A stretch of 6,470 bases of DNA from Planctomycetota bacterium. GTDB lineage: Bacteria > Planctomycetota > Planctomycetia > Pirellulales > Thermoguttaceae. The notes under the pieces are model-generated. The model did no database searches. It saw nothing but the letters and a program-made list of their open reading frames with translations, and was not told the origin of the DNA. The stretch spans positions 1 through 6,470 of the forward strand of contig JAJYGU010000196.1 in NCBI GenBank assembly GCA_021784975.1, read 5' to 3'. Every line of letters begins with the position of its first letter. Position 1 is the first letter of the stretch. The position numbers and the translations under genes are program-made. Below are positions 1-5,141 of this stretch, piece after piece.

Positions 1-254
1 CTCGCAGGGCAGTCACGGTTGGTCTTCGTACAGTCCTTGATTCCCGCAAGATACTCATTTTGGCGAGCGGAGAAGAGAAGGCATTGGCTGTAGCTCGGGC
101 GACCCAAGGACCGCTGAGTGAAGCATGTCCTGCGAGCGCGCTGCAAACGCATCCGGCGGTCACATTCCTGGTCGACGAAGCTGCAGCGTCCCGCCTGCAA
201 CTCAATCTATCGAGCGGCACTTGGCCAGCGATGATCGCTGAGGTCGGCCGCTGA
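1..254 (+). CDS. nagB: Glucosamine-6-phosphate deaminase, C-terminal part (5' end outside window)
   Basis: This frame is open from the window edge (first full codon at base 3) to a TGA at 252-254, giving the last 83 residues of a protein. They match the C-terminal third of the NagB/glucosamine-6-phosphate isomerase family: a TVG..TVLD segment (residues 5-13), a hydrophobic strand ILIL with SGEEKA (17-27), and the late blocks SEACPASALQTHP and TFLVDEAAASRL. The Lys of GEEKA (residue 26) aligns with the phosphate-binding Lys of E. coli NagB as I remember that family. The catalytic Asp/His/Glu residues would lie upstream and cannot be judged. Known family role: cytoplasmic conversion of glucosamine-6-phosphate to fructose-6-phosphate plus ammonia. 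A TTG at 60 is an internal codon, not the start. The gene converges on the minus-strand tRNA block. Confidence 0.85.
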   Translation, partial: RRAVTVGLRTVLDSRKILILASGEEKALAVARATQGPLSEACPASALQTHPAVTFLVDEAAASRLQLNLSSGTWPAMIAEVGR

Positions 255-573
255 CGCCCAACGTCGTGAACGCGCCAGGCCGTGCGTCATAAACCAGCGC
301 CCCGAACGTCGCCCACGGGTACTTCGCTGGTCTCGAAGAGAGTTGCCCGCGGCCATCAAGCCGAACCAGGACGTTTCACCTCCCCGCGGCGACTACAACC
401 CCCTCTTAACCCGAAACGGGCAATCGGACAGAGACACAGAGACCTCCGCCGCAACGGGGTGGGAATTGGTGAAGCGAAAGGCGGTGGGGCGTGTCTCTCC
501 GGCCAACAAGGCAACGACGACAAAGACTACGCTGCCGACGCAACTCAATACGGAAAAAGGCCTTAAAACGCGA
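255..573. other. Intergenic stretch with no supported gene
   Basis: Between the nagB stop and the terminator of the tRNA unit I see no recognisable coding sequence or RNA gene. Overlapping open frames exist on both strands (282-566 +, 343-609 +, 406-645 -). Their translations are rich in Arg, Gly, Pro and Thr, have no family motif, and continue into the terminator or the tRNA. A possible hairpin lies at 294-330: CCAGCG pairs with CGCTGG, and an inner CCCG pairs with CGGG. It might cap nagB transcripts, but no T-run follows it. Confidence 0.6.
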
Positions 574-600
574 AAGGCCGGGGCGGCGAGCCTCGGCCTT
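574..600 (-). terminator. Hairpin terminator of the trmL/tRNA-fMet unit
   Basis: An 11-bp stem (bases 574-584 with 590-600, one G-T wobble) closes a 5-base loop. On the minus strand it is followed by CTTTCGCG, TTTT and then TTTTT (573-554). On the plus strand no T-run follows, so the minus strand is the likely direction. It lies 46 bases beyond the 3' end of the tRNA. The T-tract is interrupted by an AAGGCC that repeats the stem sequence, so it is a less than perfect intrinsic terminator. Confidence 0.6.
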
Positions 601-613
601 GATCGTTAACCCG

Positions 614-637
614 CGGGTACCGAGATTTCGATACCCG
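614..637 (-). other. Hairpin in the tRNA 3' trailer
   Basis: Bases 614-619 pair with 632-637, and after one mismatch 621-623 pair with 628-630 around a 4-base loop, giving 9 pairs in all. It lies nine bases past the tRNA discriminator base on the minus strand. It is followed by the terminator hairpin, so the trailer would contain two stems in tandem. A role in 3' processing or termination is inference. Confidence 0.4.
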
Positions 638-646
638 AGTTTCAAG

Positions 647-720
<74 letters not shown>

Positions 721-743
721 TCATGATATGGCTCGACAGGGCT

Positions 744-1241
744 TTATTCTAGCATACCCTTGATAGCTGTCGAGGGGGGCGATTCGTTTTGCCTTTGGAA
801 ACATTGCCGGCGGGCTTCGTAGGCCGCCACCCCCACCGCCACAGCAAGGTTCAAGCTCCGGGCCTCGGGTGCTATCGGGATCCGCAAACTGCGGTCGGCG
901 TGGCCATCGATCAAGCCGGCAGGCAGCCCCTGCGACTCGCTGCCGAACACCAATACGTCGCCGGCCTCGAAGGTTGCCTGCGTGTAACACCGCAGGCCAC
1001 GCCTGGAAAAGAACCAGGGGCGACGGCGGGGCAGACGCTCCAGCAGCGCCTCCCAACTGTCGACCGCGTCCCAGTGCAGGTGCTGCCAATAGTCCAAGCC
1101 CGCCCGACGCAGACGATGATGATCCAAACGGAAGCCCAGCGGGCGGACCAACCATAGCTTGGCCCCCAAGGCCACGCACGTGCGCCCGATGTTGCCGGTG
1201 TTGTCGGGAATCTCCGGCTGATAGAGGACGATGTGGAACAT
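744..1241 (-). CDS. trmL: tRNA (cytidine/uridine-34 2'-O)-methyltransferase TrmL
   Basis: The 165-residue protein is a small SPOUT (trefoil-knot) methyltransferase close to the usual TrmL length of about 155-160 residues. It shows the three SPOUT blocks in order: PEIPDNTGNIGR at 9-20, FGSESQGLP at 99-107, and the C-terminal IPI...RSLNLAVAVGVAAYE at 121-142, which forms the knot. The segment RLRRAGLDYW (43-52) is also typical of TrmL. In the family it uses S-adenosylmethionine to methylate the ribose of the wobble base of tRNA-Leu isoacceptors, as a cytoplasmic dimer. The start at 1241 fits the family N-terminus (MFHIVLYQPE). The frame stays open to 1370, but that extension is a proline-rich translation of the repeat-like spacer. 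No Shine-Dalgarno site is visible; the bases before the ATG are CCCTCC. The gene is followed closely by tRNA-fMet. Confidence 0.9.
   Translation of the reverse strand: MFHIVLYQPEIPDNTGNIGRTCVALGAKLWLVRPLGFRLDHHRLRRAGLDYWQHLHWDAVDSWEALLERLPRRRPWFFSRRGLRCYTQATFEAGDVLVFGSESQGLPAGLIDGHADRSLRIPIAPEARSLNLAVAVGVAAYEARRQCFQRQNESPPSTAIKGMLE
746..773 (-). promoter_or_regulatory. Sigma70-type promoter for tRNA-fMet within trmL
   Basis: On the minus strand a -35 box TCGACA (773-768) is followed by a 16-base spacer and a -10 box TAGAAT (751-746). Each differs from consensus by one base. The -10 is preceded by TGC, giving an extended -10 (TGN). Transcription would start near 740-738, leaving about 20 bases of leader before the tRNA. 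The -10 overlaps the stop codon of trmL, so the tRNA can be made independently of that gene. Confidence 0.6.
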
Positions 1242-1290
1242 GGAGGGATCACGGGTCAGGAATGATGGATTCGTGGGGCGGGCGACGGGC

Positions 1291-1362
1291 GGCGGAGGAA
1301 GGAAGGACAACTCCCCCCATCCTTCATCTCTCCGAACTCCGAACTTGTTTCCTCCCTCCGCC
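1291..1362 (-). repeat. Imperfect inverted repeat in polypurine/polypyrimidine spacer
   Basis: Bases 1291-1304 and 1349-1362 are inverted copies matching at 13 of 14 positions, separated by 44 bases. On the minus strand the one mismatch becomes a G-U pair, giving a 14-bp stem upstream of trmL. The surrounding 1242-1400 spacer is strongly strand-biased: purine-rich for about 55 bases on the minus strand, with a tandem TTCGGAG, then switching to pyrimidines. It looks like a small dispersed repeat, but the window holds one copy only, so this is inference. No T-run follows, so it is not a classical terminator. Confidence 0.5.
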
Positions 1363-1400
1363 TTCGGCACTCATCCCCAGTCCACGGTCCGCGCCACACG

Positions 1401-2090
1401 TCAAATAACCTCCCGCATACTTCGCAGGCCGACTGGCTCTCGGCAGGCGAATGCCTCGCCGTAGCGGACCCCGATCGACCAACCCCAAGTCGACGCCAGA
1501 TCGCGGAGCCGATCGACCAGAGTGGGCGGCCCCTGCGGTTTGCCCTCGATGAACTGACTGCGGTAGCACTCGATGGCCGCCCGCTTTTGCTCCCAAAAGT
1601 CGCTGATATCCACCACAAACGCTGGCTGGGGAATCGAACGCAGGTGGAGGCAGTAGTAGTAGAAGATTCGCTCCGGGTAGAACGGTTCGCCGGGCATGTT
1701 GCTCTTGGTCAATTTGGACCAAAACCGGGCGGCCTCAACCAGTTCGGTGGCGGCCACATGGTCGGGATGGGCGTCGATCCAGTAGGGGGCAAATAGCCAA
1801 CGCGGCCGGGTGCGGCGAAAGACCGCGGCCAATTCCGCTCGGGCGGTGAGGCTGGGCTCCAGGCTACGGTTCGGCAGCCCCAGGTTTTCTCGCCAATCAA
1901 GTCCCAGCACTTGGGTGGCGGCATCGGTCTCGCGGAGGCGGACCTCCGGTGTTCCCAACGGCGTGGGTTCGCCGCTGGTCAGGTCGAGCACCCCGATCGT
2001 CAGCCCCTCGGCTTTGAATCTGAGGATGGTTCCGCCCATGCCCAGTTCGGCATCGTCGGGATGCGGAGCCACTACAAGGATGTCCAGCAT
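1401..2090 (-). CDS. bshB1: Bacillithiol biosynthesis deacetylase BshB1-like (PIG-L family)
   Basis: The 229-residue protein is a PIG-L/LmbE zinc deacetylase. The first metal motif is HPDD at 10-13 (His10 and Asp13 as zinc ligands, Asp12 as likely base). The second is HPDH at 108-111, in which His111 would be the third ligand and His108 the residue that stabilises the intermediate. The downstream blocks VVDISD (159-164), YRSQF (176-180) and the C-terminal YGEAF..REP (210-219) are characteristic of BshB1. The known BshB reaction removes the acetyl group from GlcNAc-malate to give GlcN-malate in bacillithiol synthesis. Neither bshA nor bshC is in the window, so a role in another GlcNAc conjugate is possible. 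The start at 2090 is chosen because the family begins just before the HPDD motif. The open frame upstream to 2330 is Arg-rich and unlike the family. A poor GGGAA is the only candidate ribosome site. Confidence 0.85.
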   Translation of the reverse strand: MLDILVVAPHPDDAELGMGGTILRFKAEGLTIGVLDLTSGEPTPLGTPEVRLRETDAATQVLGLDWRENLGLPNRSLEPSLTARAELAAVFRRTRPRWLFAPYWIDAHPDHVAATELVEAARFWSKLTKSNMPGEPFYPERIFYYYCLHLRSIPQPAFVVDISDFWEQKRAAIECYRSQFIEGKPQGPPTLVDRLRDLASTWGWSIGVRYGEAFACREPVGLRSMREVI

Positions 2091-2418
2091 GAGATCGTTC
2101 CCAAGGGTGGTGAACGGTTGTGTGCGAGAAAGAACTATATTCTGCCGCGAGCGGCGCCAACCGGCACGATCTGACGCCCACCGGCTACCCTCGCGGGTAG
2201 CGATGACCGGCACGACCGGTTGGTTCCGACAGTCTCCTGTAAGCCTGTGATTGTGCGGAACACCTGCCTCGGGTGCAAGCCCGCCCCGTCGCCCCACCAC
2301 GCAGCCCGTCATAAGGTTCTTACTGGTCAATGAATTGCGTCGAGGCGAACTGGCCTGGACTTTTCCTTGGTGTTTTGGGACACTGCCGGCGATAAGAATC
2401 GATTTGGGAAGGGCTGGA
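2091..2418. other. Divergent intergenic region, with hairpin and short direct repeat
   Basis: This 328-bp region lies between the minus-strand deacetylase and the plus-strand lipoprotein and should hold both promoters. It contains a perfect 7-bp hairpin GCTACCC/GGGTAGC with a 4-base loop (2184-2201). A 10-bp direct repeat ACCGGCACGA at 2160-2169 and 2206-2215 flanks that hairpin. No T-run follows the hairpin on either strand, so it is not a terminator. A weak plus-strand promoter candidate is TTGGTG (2367-2372) with GATAAG (2391-2396). No coding content is recognisable here. Confidence 0.4.
2134..2160 (-). promoter_or_regulatory. Possible promoter of the bshB1-like gene
   Basis: On the minus strand TATAGT (2139-2134) resembles a -10 box with one mismatch. 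TTGGCG (2160-2155) resembles a -35 box with four of six matches. The 15-base spacer is short. It would start transcription about 40 bases before the ATG at 2090. The TATA-containing run stands out against the GC-rich surroundings. Confidence 0.35.
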
Positions 2419-2679
2419 ATGGCACAACTGGTCCCACACCCTCAGGACTCTCGTGCCCGGAAGTTTTATTCGGGCTGGGGCTTATGTCTGGCCACCGTCG
2501 CGGGAATCGGGCTTTTGGGATGTGCTTCGGACAAGGCCGACTTGACTCCGCCCCAAAACAGCATGCGAGCGTTCGTCCGGCAGGCCCGTCCTTCCAAGGA
2601 CGATATCGACTGCAAGGGAATCAGTACCAAGGCCAATGAGATTGAAGCCGATCTGGGCGCAAAGCAAATCGATCCGTGA
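2419..2679 (+). CDS. Small predicted lipoprotein of unknown function
   Basis: The 86-residue product has a type II signal peptide. The N-region carries positive charge (RARK, 12-15). A hydrophobic stretch spans about 20-34 (WGLCLATVAGIGLLG). It is followed by a lipobox LLGC with the acylated Cys at 35. The mature part is only about 52 residues, charged, and contains a second Cys (65) in DDIDCKG and a helix-like tail with ANEIEADLG. I do not recognise the family. The start at 2419 is preferred because GGGAAGGG (2406-2413) precedes it by five bases and because it puts the signal peptide near the N-terminus. The open frame extends upstream to a TTG at 2251 without any family-like content. It is probably the first gene of a three-gene plus-strand operon, with the next start nine bases after its stop. 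Anchoring in the outer or inner membrane is expected. Confidence 0.7.
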   Translation: MAQLVPHPQDSRARKFYSGWGLCLATVAGIGLLGCASDKADLTPPQNSMRAFVRQARPSKDDIDCKGISTKANEIEADLGAKQIDP

Positions 2680-2688
2680 TCGAGAACC

Positions 2689-3378
2689 ATGCCCGCAATA
2701 TCTACCTGCCCGAAATGCCAACGCCCGGTGACCCTCCCCACGGGAGTAGACTTGACGACTCAGGTGCGTTGTCCACTTTGTGCCGCTGAGTACGGCTTGA
2801 ATGAGGCGATTGCCAACCCTCCGCCGACGTTGATTCCGCTGGGTGCCGCCCCCGCGGAAGACCTGGAAAATGGCGCGAGGCCGGATGCGGGCGAATCACC
2901 GGAAATGGGAGACCAGATTCGGCCCACAACCGAGCAGGAACCGTCGGCCGACGATCCAGAGAGGCCGGCGCTGATGGACGACGACGCCCTGCCGGAGCCG
3001 ATTGCCGAGGCGAGCCCCTTCTCCGAGCGAATTTGCGTCACCAGGCTGCGACGGAGGCCGCGATCCGGGCTGCAAACGATCCTCGAAATCGTGACTGGCG
3101 GATTGGCCGGCACCTTGTTTGCCTACTACGCGCTGGCCTGGTGGCAAGGGCCAGCCTTTGAGTTGCCCCGCTTCGGATTGCCCTTTGTCGACCGGCTAAC
3201 GGCCGCTCCCGCCAAGCCGGGCGAGGCAGCAGGAAAGTCGAGTGAGGCAAGCGAACCGAAGCCGGCCGACCGATCGAGTGGGCCGACCGCGGCAGCAAGT
3301 GTCTTCTCCGAACATGCAGAAAGCGCACAGCCGGGACGTAGCTTCGAGCCGTCAGGAGTTGGGAACCTAGGGCACTAG
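2689..3378 (+). CDS. Zinc-ribbon, single-pass membrane protein, unknown function
   Basis: The 229-residue protein has three parts. At the N-terminus CPKC (7-10) and CPLC (28-31) form a four-Cys zinc ribbon of the MJ0042 finger type. An acidic, proline-rich linker follows (about 45-115). A basic patch RLRRRPRSG (119-127) then precedes one membrane helix (about 128-152, ending in AWW). The C-terminal 70 residues are low-complexity, rich in Ala, Pro, Ser and Glu. By the positive-inside rule the ribbon would be cytoplasmic and the tail periplasmic. The architecture recurs in planctomycete hypothetical proteins as I recall, but no function can be assigned. It starts nine bases after the lipoprotein stop and ends 37 bases before the second deacetylase, so co-transcription is likely. 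The ribosome site before the ATG is weak (GAGAA). Confidence 0.75.
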   Translation: MPAISTCPKCQRPVTLPTGVDLTTQVRCPLCAAEYGLNEAIANPPPTLIPLGAAPAEDLENGARPDAGESPEMGDQIRPTTEQEPSADDPERPALMDDDALPEPIAEASPFSERICVTRLRRRPRSGLQTILEIVTGGLAGTLFAYYALAWWQGPAFELPRFGLPFVDRLTAAPAKPGEAAGKSSEASEPKPADRSSGPTAAASVFSEHAESAQPGRSFEPSGVGNLGH

Positions 3379-3404
3379 CTGGTGAATGCGGCCTCTTGCC
3401 AAAC

Positions 3405-3409
3405 AGGAG
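3405..3409 (+). promoter_or_regulatory. Ribosome binding site that fixes the start of the second deacetylase
   Basis: AGGAG lies six bases before the ATG at 3416. This selects 3416 over the in-frame ATG at 3386, which has no such site. It is the clearest Shine-Dalgarno sequence in the window. Confidence 0.7.
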
Positions 3410-3415
3410 AGTTGG

Positions 3416-4165
3416 ATGGCTGAGACGGCTTTGGACCTGGCGCCGCTCACTGATGATCCACCGCTCGACGTGATTGCGGTAGGGGCCCATCCCGATGATA
3501 TCGAGATCGCCTGCGGCGGGACGCTGGCCAGACTGGCGGAACAGGGGCATTGTGTCGGAATCATCGACTTGACCGACGGCGAACCGACGCCTGCCTCTTC
3601 CGGACCGGAGCAGCGGCTGGCCGAGGCCCGCCGGGCGGCCGAAGTGTTGGGCGTGGCCCGTCGGGTGACCCTCGATCTGCCGAACCGGCGATTGTTCGAC
3701 AGTTTTGAAGCCCGGGTGGCATTGGCCAGGGAGTTCCGCCGCTGTCGGCCTCGGTTGGTCATCGGCCTAAGCGGGGCTACACCCACCGCCTCGCCCGACC
3801 ATTATCAGGCCGGGCTGATGATCGAGGCGGCGGTGTTCTATTCCAAGCTGACGAAGTGGGATGAGTATTTCGCCGGCACGCCGCCCTACACAATTCCGCG
3901 CCTGTTACAGTGCTCTCTGGGGTTTTCCAGGATCTCGCCGTTCGACCGCGGGGCGATGGTGGTCGATATCGGCGGCACGCTGGAGAAGAAGATGGAGGCG
4001 ATTGCCTGCTACCAGAGCCAGTTCCCGCCCGCCAAACTCCACTACCTGGACCGCATCCGCGCGTTTGCCGTGCAGCAGGGGATGGCGGCCGGCTTTTCCG
4101 CAGGCGAGCTGCTGACCAGCCCGATCGCCTGGGGCACCCACGACTTGATGGGCCTGCTATTCTGA
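3416..4165 (+). CDS. Second PIG-L/BshB1-type deacetylase, with an altered active-site motif
   Basis: The 249-residue protein shares the PIG-L fold and several blocks with the minus-strand BshB1-like protein: GAHPDD (23-28), DLTDGEPTP (51-59), LPNR (88-91), F(Y/W)SKLTK (141-147), VVDI (182-185) and Y.SQF (199-203). Zinc ligands His25, Asp28 and His129 and the likely base Asp27 are present. The second motif, however, reads SPDH (126-129) where the family has HPDH, so the first His, which in MshB/BshB-type enzymes helps stabilise the intermediate, is Ser. The C-terminal YGEAF block is also replaced (GFSAGELL). It may deacetylate a different N-acetylglucosaminyl conjugate, or be slow or inactive. 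It is probably the last gene of an operon with the lipoprotein and zinc-ribbon genes. Its 3' end overlaps rluD convergently. Confidence 0.85.
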   Translation: MAETALDLAPLTDDPPLDVIAVGAHPDDIEIACGGTLARLAEQGHCVGIIDLTDGEPTPASSGPEQRLAEARRAAEVLGVARRVTLDLPNRRLFDSFEARVALAREFRRCRPRLVIGLSGATPTASPDHYQAGLMIEAAVFYSKLTKWDEYFAGTPPYTIPRLLQCSLGFSRISPFDRGAMVVDIGGTLEKKMEAIACYQSQFPPAKLHYLDRIRAFAVQQGMAAGFSAGELLTSPIAWGTHDLMGLLF

Positions 4166-5140
4166 GCGATAGGCCCGCAACTCGGCAAGCACCGCAGTCA
4201 TGTCGGCCGGCAAAGGGGCCTCGATCTCAACGCATTGGCCCGTTGCCGGATGAATGAACGCGACCCGCCGGGCGTGCAATGCCTGGCGGTCCAGCAGGAT
4301 CAGTTCGTCGTCCGCCTGCCGGCGAATATCGCCGCGAGTGATCTTGGCCCGGCCGCCGTATTGACGATCGCACAGCACCGGGCAGCCGATGTGATTCAAA
4401 TGTACGCGAATCTGATGGGTGCGGCCCGTCTTGGGCAGCAACTTCACCGCGGCAAATCCGTCGAAACGTTCCTGCACTTCGTAAAACGTCTGGGCGGAGC
4501 GGCTGCCGGCGTCGTCGCGGCGAATAGCCATCTTCTCCCGCACCTGCGGATGGAAACCGATCGGGCAGTCGATGAGGTCGCGGTCGCGGGTCGGATTGCC
4601 GGCCACGATGGCGAAGTATTCCTTGGCAATCGAACGGGCGGCGAATTGCTTGCCCAAGGCGGAGTGGGCCTGATCGGTCCGGGCGACCAGGATCACCCCG
4701 CTGGTGTCGCGATCGAGGCGATGAACGATGCCCGGTCGGTTCAGCCCGCCAACCGCGCTCAGGCTCGGCCCGAAATGGAACTGCAAGGCGCTGGCCAGCG
4801 TGCCCGACCAGTGTCCGCGGGCCGGATGGACCACCATCCCCGGCGGCTTGTTGATGGCCACCACGTGCTCGTCCTCGTAGAGGATTTCAAGTGGGATGTT
4901 TTCCGGCTGCGGTGCTTGGCGGGGGATATCCGGCAGCACGATCGTCACCTGTTGCCCGGCGTGCAGACGATACGCAGGCTTGCCGCCGCGGCCGTCGACA
5001 GTCGCGCCCCCGGCCGCGATCACTCGCCGCAAATGCACCCGGCTGTAGACGGGGAAATGGCACGCCAAGAAGGCGTCGAGACGGTGGCCCGCTTCCGTCT
5101 CCGCGACTACCAATGCCACCGGTTCCGATCCGAGCGACAT
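4157..5140 (-). CDS. rluD: Ribosomal large-subunit pseudouridine synthase, RluD type
   Basis: The 327-residue protein matches the usual length of RluD (about 326). It has an N-terminal S4 RNA-binding domain (about 18-75, HRLDAFLA...SRVHLRRVI) and an RluA-family catalytic domain. Signatures are INKPPGMVVHP (96-106), HRLDRDTSG (140-148, catalytic Asp143), KEYFAIV (173-179) and the late TGRTHQIRVHL (238-248). In the family it isomerises uridines in helix 69 of 23S rRNA. RluC/RluD subtypes are hard to separate by eye, so the exact target is inferred. The start at 5140 lies one base after the enolase stop (TAG T ATG), which favours translational coupling. An in-frame start at 5173 would overlap eno by about 30 bases and adds residues not seen in the family. 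The stop overlaps the convergent deacetylase gene by nine bases. Confidence 0.9.
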   Translation of the reverse strand: MSLGSEPVALVVAETEAGHRLDAFLACHFPVYSRVHLRRVIAAGGATVDGRGGKPAYRLHAGQQVTIVLPDIPRQAPQPENIPLEILYEDEHVVAINKPPGMVVHPARGHWSGTLASALQFHFGPSLSAVGGLNRPGIVHRLDRDTSGVILVARTDQAHSALGKQFAARSIAKEYFAIVAGNPTRDRDLIDCPIGFHPQVREKMAIRRDDAGSRSAQTFYEVQERFDGFAAVKLLPKTGRTHQIRVHLNHIGCPVLCDRQYGGRAKITRGDIRRQADDELILLDRQALHARRVAFIHPATGQCVEIEAPLPADMTAVLAELRAYRSE

Positions 5141-5141
5141 A

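Noticed and set aside
282..609. Overlapping open frames of about 90 codons on the plus strand (282-566 and 343-609) after nagB
   Set aside because: The translations have no motif, the composition is Arg/Gly/Pro/Thr-rich, no ribosome site precedes them, and the second runs through the terminator hairpin.
406..645. Minus-strand frame of 79 codons
   Set aside because: It lies in the trailer of the tRNA transcript, covers both hairpins, and is very Arg-rich with no family features.
732..774. Eight-base inverted repeat around the tRNA promoter as an operator
   Set aside because: Repeats of this length and spacing are expected a few times by chance in a window of this size, so it is mentioned only as a side note to the promoter finding.
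1242..1370. N-terminal extension of trmL
   Set aside because: It is proline-rich, translated from the repeat-like spacer, and absent from the family, whose N-terminus fits the ATG at 1241.
2184..2201. Hairpin as an intrinsic terminator
   Set aside because: No T-run on either strand, and it lies between divergent genes where no transcript needs to end.
2091..2330. N-terminal extension of the BshB1-like protein
   Set aside because: Eighty Arg-rich residues ahead of a family that starts just before HPDD; it would also cover the candidate promoter and the hairpin.
2367..2396. Plus-strand promoter TTGGTG / GATAAG for the lipoprotein operon
   Set aside because: Only three and four of six consensus matches with an 18-base spacer; too weak to list as its own feature.
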